A stretch of DNA of 64,000 nt from Daphnia carinata. Lineage: Eukaryota > Arthropoda > Branchiopoda > Diplostraca > Daphniidae. The notes under the pieces were generated by a model. The model had not been told where the DNA came from. It saw nothing but the letters and a program-made list of their open reading frames with translations, and ran no database searches. The stretch covers positions 58,829 through 122,828 of the forward strand of contig NW_026712501.1 in NCBI RefSeq assembly GCF_022539665.2. Direction: 5' to 3'. This document shows, in pieces, positions 47,248 through 58,799 of the stretch; within the stretch, counting starts at the first letter, position 1; every line of letters starts with the position of its first letter. The position numbers were made by a program, and so were the translations under genes.

Positions 47248-49350
47248 ATGGAAATTGGCCACATTTGGGAACACGGCCCTAACCCAATGGTAGACGCATC
47301 GAAACCTGAACGGCAGAAGAGTGAACGGCCCACACTTCCCGAAAACGATCTCAAGAAGAAACGTGGGAAGAGAAAGGCGGCCCACACGAAGTTATTGACA
47401 CAACTCAGAAAGGCTGTGGAAGACCACAAGATGGGAGCCATCAGATTGAAGAAATTGCAAGTAGCAGCATGGCGTGACGAATTGATTCGTATTTACGACG
47501 AAGTCAAAGCAATTTACAACCAATATACAGAAAGTATATCCGACCTCACTGAGCAGCAACGTCAAGCATGACAAGTGGGAATCAGACTTCGAAACAGACC
47601 ACGTTGAAGTTATCAAATTCGCAAGTCGCAACGCCACTTCCTCAAATCAGTCCGTCAGCTCGATCGGGACATCAGCTTCGGACATCACATGTAGTACCAC
47701 ATTATCTGGAAAGAGGCGTACCAACGTTAAACCAGCCAGCCTTCTCCAACAATTAACCCAAGGGGAGTTGGAGACTGAAGCACAGATGCTGAAGCTGGAG
47801 GTGAAGTTGGAAACAGCAAGGGCTCAGATGGAGGCAAACACAACCTCCATCACAGAAACCCTCAACAAGGCGTTAAGGAGCATGAGCGAACAGCTGAGTA
47901 AGCTCATTGATGGTTCAAGAGTCACGTCCCAAGACATAGCGACCAACAACGCGCTAATCAGAGAAGCACACCACACGTTGGACGGGTTAGATAAAAAAAT
48001 TGATGCAGTCAAGGTGGAGTTAAACGCTAAAATCGAAGACCTTCGAACGGAAGTAGACGTCATGAAAGTTCAACCACGAACGATTCAAGATCAATGACCT
48101 CCTGGGCGATCACCATTCTTACCAACTCGTCAAGACGTTTCTACCCTGTCACCCCTCCGAACGATGGAAGATGCAGTACGACATCACAGAAGATTGTTCG
48201 ACGCCGATGCACCTCTACGAGACCCACGGCAAGGGACGATGGCCACGATGACGTCCAGTTGCAACCGTATGGATCACGACGGAGATGAGCACTCTGAACG
48301 TTCTCATACCCATAGTCATCGTCCTCACAGCAGCTGTTGCAGCCGTCTACAACCTCCAAACTTCAAGATCCAGCCGTTCGACGTTAACCCGAAGAGCTAC
48401 GCGCGATTCAAGGCCAAATTCCAGGCCTTGTATGAAGAGTATGAAGATTCTCCGGTACTTCTTTTTTTGTTGGAGGAGCTACTAGCCGAAGATGTACGAA
48501 ACGAAATCGGTGAATGTCTTACCGATGGAACGATGTACTCCGTGGTGTGGGAACGTTTGGATGCGGTGTACGGTCGTACGGAAATTATGGATCAGACGTA
48601 CCTCGACGACCTTTTACAGGTCCCGCCATTGAAGAGCCTAGATGCTGCCAGCCTCAAGACCTTCGCAAACTGTCTTCATGGAGCAGTAGCTACGCTCTCA
48701 TAGTCGAAGTACATCCACGAGCTGTACAGCCGCACAACTTTGATGGCCCTTGAAGCAAAATTGACGTCCTACCTCAAAGATAAGTGGAACGAGAAACGTA
48801 AAAAGACAGGAGTAGAACTGAACGTTCTAGACTTAGACAACTGCGTAACGTTAAAATCCATGAGCAAGCAACATGGAAAAATGTATTCGAGTCTTTACCT
48901 ACGTCGACGTCCAAAGGTGTAAAGTTCGACGAAAGGAAGCCCGTCAAGAGACCCAGCTTCCCACACATGTCGACCATTGGACACGTATCGACGATGGAAG
49001 GTTCGAAAGTAGCGGCGTCAACATCTTCAGCAACCATGCCTCCAAGGAGCCGATCAACATCGGGGAAGATGCAAGCCGAGAAGACGGAACGGTGGAAATG
49101 CTTTGTATGGAACGGTAGGAACCACCATCTTTCAACCTGCACCGTGTTCATGTCTCTCACGCCCACGAAAAGGGCTGAGAAAGTATTTAAGTCCGGAAGA
49201 TGTCTGTTATGTCTTACGGGTAAACATGAACGCAAGGAGTGTCCCAGGGACGTCAGCTGTAATATCGCTGATTGTACTGGAAGCCGCCACCACACCTTGC
49301 TTCATGGATCCGAATTCACCCCATTGAAGAGGCTAGCTGATCCAACTGCT
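47248..49350 (+). pseudogene. BEL Gag, frameshifted
   Basis: A basic, coiled-coil-rich amino part (47,248-48,097, with one frame change near 47,570) is followed by the DUF1759-type region with PNFKIQPFDVNPKSYARF and DDLLQVPPLKSLDA (48,345-48,700). A TAG lies at about 48,702. A knuckle pair follows near 49,100-49,310. The first knuckle has CFVW, lacking its second Cys. The second, CLLCLTGKHERKEC, is complete and followed by CNIADC...HHTLLHG. Gag would form particles; this copy cannot be read through. Confidence 0.8.
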
Positions 49351-49454
49351 CCATCAGCGCCACTTTCGACGGCATTCCTTGGGACCTTGACCCATTTGGA
49401 AACAGTAAAACGACGTGTACGTTTCAAGATCGTACCGGTTCGTGTTGGAGCTGG

Positions 49455-51070
49455 CAAAAGGGGGGCGACACTTTCGGTTTCCTGGATACCGGAAGCGACA
49501 CCACGCTGATTCGGAGCGACTTAGCAAAGAAGTTGGGACTCGTTGGGCCATCGAAATGCATCAACGTTGTCTCGTATGACGGAGACACGCCTAACGTTAC
49601 GGCTTCCGTAGTAAACTTCATCCTAACATCTCGTGATGGTAATAGCCAGTTTGAAGTTAAACACGCTTACGCCGTCGACAATTTGAAGGTGACGCCGAAT
49701 TCACCGATCGACCCTCGACAGTTGGAGTCATGGACGCACCTACGTGGTATTGCCGTCCCGACCGTTCAAGAAGAGGACGTGACCGTGCTGATAGGAATCG
49801 ACGTCACAGAGGCCCATGATCATGTAGCTTCCATCAAGCCGCCGGCTGGAACGACTGGGCCCATCGCCTTCAAGACGCCGTTTGGCTGGTGTTTGGGCGG
49901 ACAAACGAGCCCGCCACAAAACGGACGCCCGTTCATCGCTCATCTGGGCACCGTGGAACGTCCCGAAGACCTAAATGAGCTGGTGAAGAAGTTCTGGCAA
50001 CTTGAGGCCAACGAAGGAGAAATAGAACCACCCGTTCTATCTGAGGATGACCTACGTGGAAAATGCATCCTCGAGTCTACCGTAAAACCTATTGGTAACC
50101 AGTACCAAGTCGGCTTAATGTGGAAAGCCGACGACGTAAATCTCCCAAACCATCGGGCATCTGCATTGAAGAGACTCTACGCCCTCGAACGACGTTTTCA
50201 TCAAGACGCGGAGTTTGCCCAACGGTACGATGCAGTGGTCAAGGAGTACCTCGGCTTAAAACATGCCCGACTCTTAACGACGCAGGAAGCCCAGAAGGAG
50301 ACAAACAAGACGTGGTATCTACCACAACACGGGGTCGTGAGCCCTTCCAGCTCATCGACCAAAGTTCGTGTCGTATTCGATGGAGCTGCTGAGTTTGGTG
50401 GCACATCGATTAATCAAAACCTGCTTCGGGGCCCTAATTTACTCGTTAGCCTGCTTGGTGTGCTCATCCGCTTCCGCCGTAACCTTGTACCAGTCGGAGC
50501 GGATATTGAGAAAATGTTCCACCAAGTGAAAGTCCCGGAAGAAGACCAGACCGCCTTCAGATTTTTCTACCGGACGCCTGGCAGTATTTCAGCTCCGTTA
50601 ACGTACCAGATGACGGTGCACGTATTTGGAGCAATATCCTCCCCGACGAGCTGCATCTTCGCCCTCAACAGGACGGCCGATGACTACCGCAGCCAGTTTC
50701 CAGATGTAGCTGATAGCGTTCGACGGAATTTCTACGTCGATAATTATCTCGACTCCTTCAACTCCGAAGACGAGGTTATCAAAGGGTCCCGACAAATGAA
50801 ATCCCTTCTTCAGCTAGGGGGATTCAACTTGACCAAATGGACGTCGTCATCCAGAACGGTGATAGCAGCTCTACGAGAATTCGGCCTCGCGTCACCAACA
50901 CTGGATTTGGACTTGGAGAAACTCCCCGTCGAAAGAACCCTTGGAGTAATGTGGGACAGCGAGCGAGATATGCTGACTTTCAAGATTCGGAAGCCGCCGA
51001 AAAACGTGACCCTCACGAAGCGAGTCTTCCTAAGCATCATCTCTAGCGTCTATGACCCGTTGGGGCTTGT
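49455..51070 (+). pseudogene. BEL protease and reverse transcriptase
   Basis: The frame contains the retropepsin active site FLDTGSDTTLIRSDLA (49,480-49,530) and a long RT. RT shows VRVVFDGAAEF, GADIEKMFHQVKV, a catalytic box FYVDNYLDS (YVDN, where BEL elements usually have YVDD) and TLGVMWDSERD. It ends SVYDPLGLVA at about 51,075, where the frame breaks before RNase H. Asn in place of the second catalytic Asp may reduce activity. Confidence 0.88.
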
Positions 51071-51894
51071 TGCATCTTCTTGATGAAATCATTACTCCAA
51101 GGCATCTGGACCAACGAAGAACGGATCGGCTGAGACGACGTCGTACCGGAAACATTGAGTCAACGTTTCTATTGCTGGTACGGCCATCTGGAAAATTTGG
51201 AGTCGTTATCAGTGCCGAGATGCTTTCGTTTCAAACGTGGACACGTGTTTCAAGACGTTGGACTCAACAGCCCCTCCAGGTCTTCACGGATGCAAGCTCC
51301 AAAGGGTACGGAGCAGTAGCCTACTTCCGCACTGTTTTCGAGGACCAGTCCGTCAACGTGTCCTTCGTCATGGCGAAAACACACGTCACGCCGGTGAAAG
51401 GTCTCACGATTCCACGTTTGGAGCTACAAGCTGCCGTGGAAGGTCTCAACATCGCCCTCACGATTTGCCGTGAACTAGAAATCAATCTGCGCCAAGTAAC
51501 CTTCCACTCGGATTCACAAACGGTGTTGCGGTGGATCCATTCCAAATCTTGTCGGTTTGAATTCTTCGTCAACTACCGCATTGGAAAAATACTCCGAAAC
51601 ACGGCTCATCGACAATGGCGTCATGTTGCCGGAGATTCAAACCCAGCGGACCTCTGCAGTAGGGGTATCGACCCAAAGGACGTCAACGAATTGGTCTACT
51701 TCCATCGAGGACCTTCGTTCCAGAACCTAGACCCCTCAGAGTGGTACACTTGGGAAGAGATTACGGAGCCAGAAGAACGGGATGTAAACGTGATTCGCGT
51801 CTTAGCAGTCAAGATAGAAGATGAGAATCATGTCATCGACCGATGCGTCGAACGTTTTTCCAGTCTGTTGAGACTTCAACGAGTGCTGGCCTAG
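51052..51894 (+). pseudogene. BEL RNase H segment
   Basis: Open for 280 codons. From about residue 78 it has VFTDASSKGYGAVAY, the PRLELQAAV block, FHSDSQTVLRWI and the DSNPADLCSRG end, which supply the four acidic residues of RNase H. The first 70 codons are out of frame relative to the family. A TAG at 51,892 separates it from integrase. Confidence 0.82.
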
Positions 51895-52097
51895 AGTAAA
51901 AGATTTGTCAACAACGCTAGAGCAAAACTACGTGATGAAAAACCAATTGTCGGCGAGCTAACTGTAGAAGAAATGGTAACATCGTTGACGAAATGCATCG
52001 TGCGCGCGCAAGAATTGGCTTTCGCTGAAGAATTCTACGCCCTTCGCAGAATCTGGAATTACCACTCAGATCAAAACTTCACACCTTCAAGCCCTTC

Positions 52098-53387
52098 TTG
52101 GATGAAGCTGGACAGATGCGAATTGGCGGACGTATACTTCAAGCGCCGATCGACTATTCAGCAAAGCACCCCATACTTCTACCAGCATCTCAACTTTTGA
52201 CGAAAAGGATAATTTGGGATCACCACGTTAGACACATGCACGTCAAGACCGAAAGATTGCTGACAGACTTACGTTCAAGCTTTTGGATACTTTCCGGACG
52301 CAAAGTGGTAAAATCTGTCATCAACAACTGTTGGCCTTGCAAGCGGACGTCGGCGAAACCTAATCCTCCGTTGATGGCTTCACTACCAATACATCGTCTA
52401 ACACCCCATCTGCCTCCATTCACGTACACAGGGATCGACTACTTCTGGCCTTTGACGGTACGAGTTGGTGGACGAGGACGAAGGCATGAAAAACGCTGGG
52501 TCAGCCTATTCACGTGCTTCACCACCCGAGCAGTTCAGCTGGAAATGGCCAACGGGCTCAGTATGGAGGAGTTCTTACTCTGCTTCTCCCGTTTTGTTAG
52601 CCTACGTGGAAAACCGAAGGTCGTCTACAGCGGCAATGGGACAAACTTTGTCGCCGCCGAGCACGAGTTGCGACAAGCCCTAGAAGAACTTGTTACCAAA
52701 CACCAAGAACTTCAAACAGTAATGGCTTGTCAAGAAATAGACTGGCACTTCTCTCCACCCCATGGACCCCATTTCGGTAGTGTTTGGGAAAGGATTGTAC
52801 AATCCTGCAAGCGGACAATGAAGACCAGCATCGGCAATTGCCTAGTTACGGATCAAGTGCTACGAACCGTAATCACTGAAGTAGCAGCTTTACTAAACGC
52901 TCGGCCGTTAACACATCTTAGTATGGACCCAGAAGACCCGGATCCGTTAACGCCAAATCACTTTCTATACGGTGGAGCTCGGCCATACTTGCCTCTTCAA
53001 TTGGCCGACGTGGAAGACTTGAACGTAACCAACAAGCAGTTTCTGCAAAGTCAAGCTATCCTCCAACATTTTTGGGATAGATGGCTACGTGAATACGTTC
53101 CACACCTAACAGAAAGGAGAAAATGGCAAGAAAACAGACCTAACGTCGCCGTGGGAGATTTAGTGCTTGCAGTTGAACCAAATACTTTACGTGGGCAGTG
53201 GCCGATGGGAAAAGTGTTGGGAATTATTCCCAGTGCTACAGATAATGTTGTTCGAGTCGTAAAAGTCAAGCTCAGCAACCACCCAAAACCATGTATTCGG
53301 CCGGTGGCCAAATTATGTATCATGGTTTCAGCAAAGGAACAACAAGTTTACGCAAAAGAAGAAAAAAAGGAATCTTCCACAGCGTAA
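52098..53387 (+). pseudogene. BEL integrase with a substituted catalytic residue
   Basis: 429 codons, open. The zinc-binding HHCC part (HHVRHMHVKTERLL...CWPC), core start GIDYFWPL, VVYSGNGTNF and PPHGPHFGSVWERIV are present, then a C-terminal DUF5641-like domain (HFWDRWLREYVPHLTERRKW, VAVGDLVLAVEPN, WPMGKVLGI). The family motif at the second catalytic Asp is SDNGTNF; here it reads SGNGTNF, so one of the three DDE acids is Gly. Although full length, it should be unable to catalyse strand transfer. Confidence 0.88.
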
Positions 53388-53755
53388 ACGTTCAAATTCA
53401 GTATCGTAAATGTAAATACTGTCTGTACTGGAGTTACAATTAGTAGCTCCCCGTGTAAAACTAAAATTGTAACCGTAACAAGTAAAATCAAAATGTCAAC
53501 ACTCAAATGTAAACAACGTAGGAAAATCGCAACCTAAACTCTGGTGGAGGAGTCAATAAGTACTTTTGCCCTCAACGCCACCTATATTCAAGTTCAAATA
53601 TAGGGCAAAGGGCAAAAGTCAGTTCGCTTGCTGTTCAGTAACACTGAAAAATTGGAAACTGTTTAACCTATATATATATTATGTTAGCAGACGGCATTCA
53701 GTCGACCTAACTTCGTTTAAGTGCAACGGGTGCGAACCCTACTTCCAACGTGAAA

Positions 53756-54404
53756 ATGGCAGAATATCCGTCTCCATCACCCGCATCGGTAAACGACAAA
53801 CTGAAAGTGAGTAGAGAACGTGAACAAGAGTGTGTGGCCAACATCAACGAGACAATGGAAGGCTTGGAAAAGGCAAAAAAGGAACTCGTGGACAAAGTCT
53901 ATGCGTGTCAAAGTGATTCTTCGTAGCGACAAAGAGCTCAGCCAGATGCAGCAAAATCTCGTTGACGTCCACGTGCACTTCAAGATGGAGAGAGAGACCC
54001 TGCTGAGCAAGTACGTCGGGTCTCTCCTGCGTAAGGATCGAGAGAAGGCGACCGAGGTTTTGGTAACCATGCCGGCCGCCATCCCAGAACGTCCTACGTA
54101 CATCGTCCCGCCGCAAACCCCCAACATCTTGCGGTGCTTAAAATCACATGTCTCGGGGCCGACGCCATGCAAGAAGCAGATTTATGAATGTGAGGAGTTC
54201 ATGCTCCTCACAAACCAAGATCGGCTGGAGGTCTTATTCCAGCAACGTTGGTGCTTCGGCTGCTTTGTGCCGACGGCCGTGGCTGGGCACACGAGACTCC
54301 TAGATTGCTCCCACCCTTGTCAGAGCGAATTGTGTCACACCCGTGACCATCATCAGATTCTCTGCGGCACAAAGAAGACTTATAAAGATCTGCCCAGCCA
54401 CTGA
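53756..54404 (+). pseudogene. Second BEL-type Gag fragment
   Basis: A start MAEYPSPSPASVNDKLKVS (53,756) runs to a stop near 53,924. Another frame continues to 54,404 with KMERETLLSKYVGSLLRKDRE, PERPTYIVPP and a Cys/His-rich end WCFGC...GHTRLLDCSHPC...CHTRDHHQILCG. This matches the double zinc-knuckle pattern of BEL Gag. Its sequence differs from the gag at 47-49 kb, so a second, deleted element lies here, ending in the LTR at 54,490. Confidence 0.65.
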
Positions 54405-54489
54405 AGCCACCCGGATCCATCGCAGCAGAAACTTTTTTTTTGTTATTTTCACCCTTTGTTTATCCACTTGTTGTCACAGTGGGTCCCGC

Positions 54490-54897
54490 TGTCACCTACG
54501 GTGCTGCCCTCGCGGGCAGGGCTGTAGGGGGCACGGGCCTACGTAGTATTTGAGTGCCCATTTTAGTTGAGCTCTTTACCCTTTTCTATGGAAAGGGGTA
54601 GTATTACTTTGTTAGCCGACCCAGACAGTCATTTTGTCTCCGTCTCCTTTTGTCAAACCCAGACGGTAGTCTAAGTTATTTGTCTCGTTTTGCCAGACAG
54701 TTTGTCCAGCCTTGTCCAAATTCAGACTCAGTTTTGTCCCCTCCGTTTTCTTTCTTTAAATCAAGCGTGCGGTATTTATGTTCATATCCTAGTCCAGCAA
54801 TAAAGCATTCCTTTTTTATATCTCCGTCATTTCATTCATCCTCATCCATCATCCTTTCATCTCTCTCTGTTGCTACTTTGCACGAGAGTCAGCAACA
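54490..54897 (+). repeat. 408-bp LTR (3' LTR) in the right arm
   Basis: Begins TGTCACCTACGG and ends GTCAGCAACA, with AATAAA near 54,799. The right flank is ACAGC, the same as the target duplication of the solo LTR in the left arm (complement of GCTGT). The left flank is element-internal sequence instead. This arm therefore retains one LTR plus part of the interior. Confidence 0.85.
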
Positions 54898-55003
54898 ACA
54901 GCAATCTTCTCTTCTATCGTAGTCTGTTCGTTTTTTTAGTGTTTCATTGGACGATTGGAATTTTAAGATGGGACTCCAATTAAGTGAAATAGTGTTATAT
55001 ACC

Positions 55004-55086
55004 ACCAGGTTGGCCGAGTGGTTAAGGCGCCAGACTTAAGTTCTGGTCTCTGTATAGAGACGTGAGTTCGATCCTCACACCTGATA
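55004..55086 (+). tRNA. tRNA-Leu(TAA), mirrored copy
   Basis: 83 nt, same as the minus-strand gene at 43,049 except in the variable loop (TGTATA) and one acceptor mismatch (ACCAGGT/ACCTGAT). Anticodon TAA and both promoter boxes are intact. Confidence 0.85.
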
Positions 55087-55862
55087 ACAAAGAGTTCACA
55101 GTCAAGAAAATAGCAAATGACAGCAAAATTCTTTTCTTTCGTAGTCGGTTCATTCTTCGGAGTGAGCTGGGAGGGCGATTGGAAGTCAGCTGGGTTCCAG
55201 GAATATGTACTATTCATTGTACGAATCTATCTTATCGGATTGCAGGCTGGATATGCAAAATACTTGCTGCAAGATGTCCACCAAGTATGATTGAAGGTGC
55301 ATGCTTGAGTTACCGCAAATTATTTAATTGCATTTGTTATTTTTTAAATAGCCCCTTGTGCCATACACATTCATTACGTTATTAGTCTTATGAAATCCTG
55401 AACCTGAAAATAGTTTGATCTTCAATGTTTTTTTATCCCACCTTTATTGCATATGACGGTGCGGCAAAAAATCCTTAAGGTGTTCCGTTCCACCGCTAAC
55501 GGGTCGTTCCTGGTGTCTAATAAAATACCAACTGAATTGGCAGGTTCATCCCCAAATATTGAAATAGTTTGAAATAGAACTCATAGTTTCAGCGATATGT
55601 TACCTGCACACTAAGGTTACTGTATACACTATGGTATAGAGATTACCACATACAGTCGGGACTGAGTATCGCCAAAGGTACGCCATACTTCTCGTCGGAT
55701 TCAGGGTGCAAGAATTTCTCCTTTGCTTCTCTGTTTTACCAAAGACCAACCGATAATGGGACCAACTTGGTCACAGCCGGCAAAAACTTCGCCAGGCCTT
55801 GTAGGAAATGACCAAACTATACGGAAAAATACAGGTTGTTTGTTACAAAATCGAATGACATT

Positions 55863-56020
55863 TTTCTCACCCACATAGACCGCATTTGGGAGAGTGCGAA
55901 GAAAATCCTGCAAACCTGTACCATGAAATTTGGCATAGGGAATCGGCTAGTCCCCGTCGAGTCTTAAGAACAGTCGTCGCCGAAGTAACAGCCCTTCTGA
56001 ATGCCCTGCTGAAACCTAAA
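55863..56020 (+). pseudogene. BEL/Pao integrase scrap in the right arm
   Basis: Encodes PHRPHLGECEE and RVLRTVVAEVTALLNALLKP in one frame, a degenerate copy of the integrase segment PPHGPHFG to VLRTVITEVAALLNARPL. Confidence 0.7.
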
Positions 56021-56768
56021 ATGAAATACCATTTTATTGTTTGAATAATATACTTAACATCATGTTTGAACCAATCTTTGTTTTGGAACTCATGTCTTAC
56101 AAAAGCCTTCGAATCCCGTTTCCTGGGACTTTTCACCAACAATATATTTAGTTTCCGATGCAACAAATATTTAACCTTCAACTAGGATGGGAAGCGATAC
56201 TTTGAAGAAGTATCGGTATCGTGGTACCGAATTTTCGGAAAAAAATCGCGATACTGAATCCATCCATTGAATTCATCACTGAAAATTTTAAAGAAACGCA
56301 AACCACTTCTTGTCTGTACGTGCATAGGGCCACATACGTCTGAATGAATTTGTTGTCTGACTTCATAGGCTCTTGTCCTACCGACACGAAAAGGGGATCT
56401 CTGCCTTTTTCCGGATACACAACTAAGACAGGGCTACGTTGGAGTGATGTCGTTGGCTGGTAGTATGAAGCCATCTACTGCATGATTGGATGACATTTCC
56501 TAGATTACAATAAAGAGTTTTTGTTATAAGATGGAAAGTTTATCTGATTTGATGCATGGTCATGTAAATTAAAACAAACTACATCGATACGACAGTAATT
56601 GAATATCTTATTAAACAAGGAAATCGTCTTTCTCCTTCAGTGTGCGCATTTTCAATTGATTTAGCTTAGGATGATTATTTAACTAATTTATATCCAAATA
56701 TCTCGAAATAATTGCATGCCCTTTCTAAACTCAATCTAATAAATGATACCAATGCCTCTTAAGTTTCA

Positions 56769-56840
56769 AGGGGGCACCCAGGTTTGAACTGAGGACCCTA
56801 CGATCTGCAGTCGTATGCTCTACCACTGAGCTATACCCCC
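56769..56840 (-). tRNA. tRNA-Cys(GCA), intact
   Basis: 72 nt, with a perfect anticodon stem TACGA/TCGTA around CTGCAGA and acceptor GGGGGTA/TGCCCCC (one G-U). It is the best of three Cys copies in the window. Confidence 0.92.
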
Positions 56841-57097
56841 ATTACACAACATTGGTCAGAAAAAAAAATTCCTGTTAGAAAATTAAAAATAAATAACAAA
56901 TTTCGTCATTTTATGAGTATTCGACAGGCAACATTGCGATGGTCAGGTTAACTGATGTTTTATGGCATTGGAGTTTCCTGTACGCTTTAATTATTCAGTC
57001 ATCTTTCTGTTTCGCTTTAGTATACAGTATTAGAATAGAGAGTATTTGTTCCAAAGTGGCAAGTTAATCTGATTTGATGCTAAGTCTTGTAAATTAA

Positions 57098-57489
57098 AAT
57101 AAACAACATCCACACGACAGTAATTGAATTTCTTTTTAAACAAGGAAATCGTTTCTCATTTAAAGTAAATAATTCTCCTTCAGCGTGCGCATTTTCAATT
57201 GACTTCGCTTAGGATGATTATTTAACTAATTTATATACAAATATCTCGGAATAATTGCATGCCCTTTCAAATCTCAATCAATGAAATGATACCAATGCCT
57301 CTTATGTTTCAAGTGGGCACCCATGTTTGAACTGAGGACCCTACGATCTGCAGTCGTATGCTCTACCACTGAGCTATACCCCTATTGCACAACAATGGTC
57401 AGAAAAAAAATTACTGTTACAAAATTAAAAATAAGTAACAAATTTCGTTATTTGATGAGGATTCGACAGGCAGCATTGCGATGGTCAGC
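57098..57489. repeat. Extra tRNA-Cys tandem unit beyond the right arm
   Basis: The segment continues the ~543-bp tandem unit that carries tRNA-Cys. Landmarks such as GAATAATTGCATGCCCTTTC repeat from 56,705. The left arm lacks this extra unit because it is cut by the DIRS junction. Confidence 0.75.
57312..57383 (-). tRNA. tRNA-Cys(GCA) pseudogene
   Basis: Anticodon arm is perfect, but the acceptor (AGGGGTA/TGCCCAC) has lost two pairs and the T-stem one (C to A). Likely inactive. Confidence 0.7.
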
Positions 57490-57904
57490 TTAAATAGCTG
57501 CAATTACGGATTAGATGCATATTTTCGTATGATTTTCATAAAACATTCAATAGCCATGTAGAGAAAACTTAAACGAATCTATTGATCCTACTATTATTGA
57601 TAATGTAGTAGTGTAAGGTATCTATAATGATTTACAAATATCTCACAAAAAAGGGAAAAATGAGGGAATGAGGAAAACAAAACTTTAAAATAGCGCCTTG
57701 ACAGTATAGAACCATTATCGTTTACGGTGGCAATCGTACGTCTTACAACTATGCCATGGTTGAGAAAATATTGTTAAAAAGCATAACATGTCTTGTTGTA
57801 TGTAGTTTGCTGTCCCAAATTAGCGTCACGGAAGCTTGTGTAGAAAAAATAAGAATTACAATCCCCCATTAGATAAATATTTTCACGTGATTTTCATAAA
57901 ATAT
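57490..57904. repeat. Inverted copy of the ~350-bp repeat
   Basis: Reverse complement of the unit around 45,840-46,200, including the tRNA-like segment (GGTGGCAATCGTACG...ACTATGCCATGG). It is cut at 57,904 by the LTR of the next element. Confidence 0.8.
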
Positions 57905-58287
57905 TGTCACACTGGGCTTTACTTTTTCAATGAATTGTATTGAATTTTAATAAGAAATACAAGACATAGCAGAAATGAGGAATAACTACACTTTACTTTA
58001 CTTTGAATGAGAAGAGAACTGTAAGAGAACTTGAAGAGAACTTTGAAGAACTATCAGAACTCTGAGGAACTGATCTTAGAGCTAAAAATGTAGGGGCTTT
58101 TATACCCTCGTGAAGAATATACGCCCCATCTCTAGGGTTACATAAATTCTAGGGATAACTATCTTTTATCAAATTATCTGCGTGTTGCAGCATCTTTTCA
58201 GGAGAAGCTGCATTGTGCGCAATTTGATCGTTGGTTGTTACGTCTTTTCAGAAATGACAACCACGTCACTATTTTCCCCTCGCGACA
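57905..58287 (-). repeat. LTR of outer gypsy-type element (A)
   Basis: 383 bp with TG (57905) and CA (58286-58287) ends. It is followed on the plus strand by the complement of a PPT, so it is the 3' LTR of a minus-strand element. On the minus strand it has a TATAAAAG (near 58,098) and a downstream CT-rich start region. It interrupts the 350-bp repeat at ATAAAATATT. Confidence 0.85.
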
Positions 58288-58304
58288 GGTCCCCCTTCTT
58301 CAAG
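58288..58304 (-). promoter_or_regulatory. Polypurine tract of element A
   Basis: The minus strand reads GAAGAAGGGGGACC directly before the LTR. Confidence 0.8.
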
Positions 58305-58417
58305 ACAGGCGACCCGACTGTACTAACATTCATTAAAAGGAAATCAAGGGCATAATCAAATATTGGGGAAAAAACCCGTGATTTTCAAAAAACATCAAAA
58401 GCTAGTAGGGAATGAAT

Positions 58418-58640
58418 AACTATAGTAATGAGAAAGCGTACGATAGCGCAAGGTCGCTTTAGAGAAGTAGAGGAACAACTATAGTAAAAGACAAACGTAC
58501 GATAAAGCGCGGTCGCTTTAGAGAGGTAAAAGAGCTACTACAGTAGAAATCAAACATACGATAAAGCGCGGTCGCTTTAGAGAGGTAAAGGGGTAACGAC
58601 AGTAGAAGTCAGCCATGCGATGAAGCGTGGTCAATGTGCT
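58418..58640. repeat. 59-bp tandem repeat, 3.8 copies
   Basis: Units start at 58,418, 58,477, 58,536 and 58,595. The core is CGATAAAGCGCGGTCGCTTT with AACTATAGTA at the unit start. It lies between the PPT of element A and the plus-strand gene and could act as its promoter or enhancer. Confidence 0.9.
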
Positions 58641-58799
58641 TTTATCAAAAAGGAATTTGCTAGAACTATGGAAGCAATACTAGCGTAAGGAAGACGATTA
58701 AATTAGCAATTCAAAAAAAAAAGATAAACAACGTTATGATGCATAAAAAATTCAACTGCTGCCTTTTTCTTTTAGTTCATTTCTTGCTTAGATACGAAA

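Larger units (their letters stand above)
47200..53540 (+). mobile_element. BEL/Pao LTR retrotransposon, 5' LTR missing
   Basis: The order gag (DUF1759-like), zinc knuckles, aspartic protease, RT, RNase H, integrase with C-terminal DUF5641-like domain is diagnostic of BEL/Pao. Several frameshifts occur. No LTR is recognised upstream of gag; the tandem array ends about 200 bp before it. Downstream a purine-rich GGTGGAGGAG (about 53,541-53,550) may be the PPT, but the expected 3' LTR cannot be matched to a 5' copy. Confidence 0.88.
54490..57097. repeat. Right 2.6-kb arm of the long inverted repeat
   Basis: 2608 bp, reverse complement of 41,038-43,646, nearly the same length. Differences are scattered substitutions. 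Confidence 0.92.
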
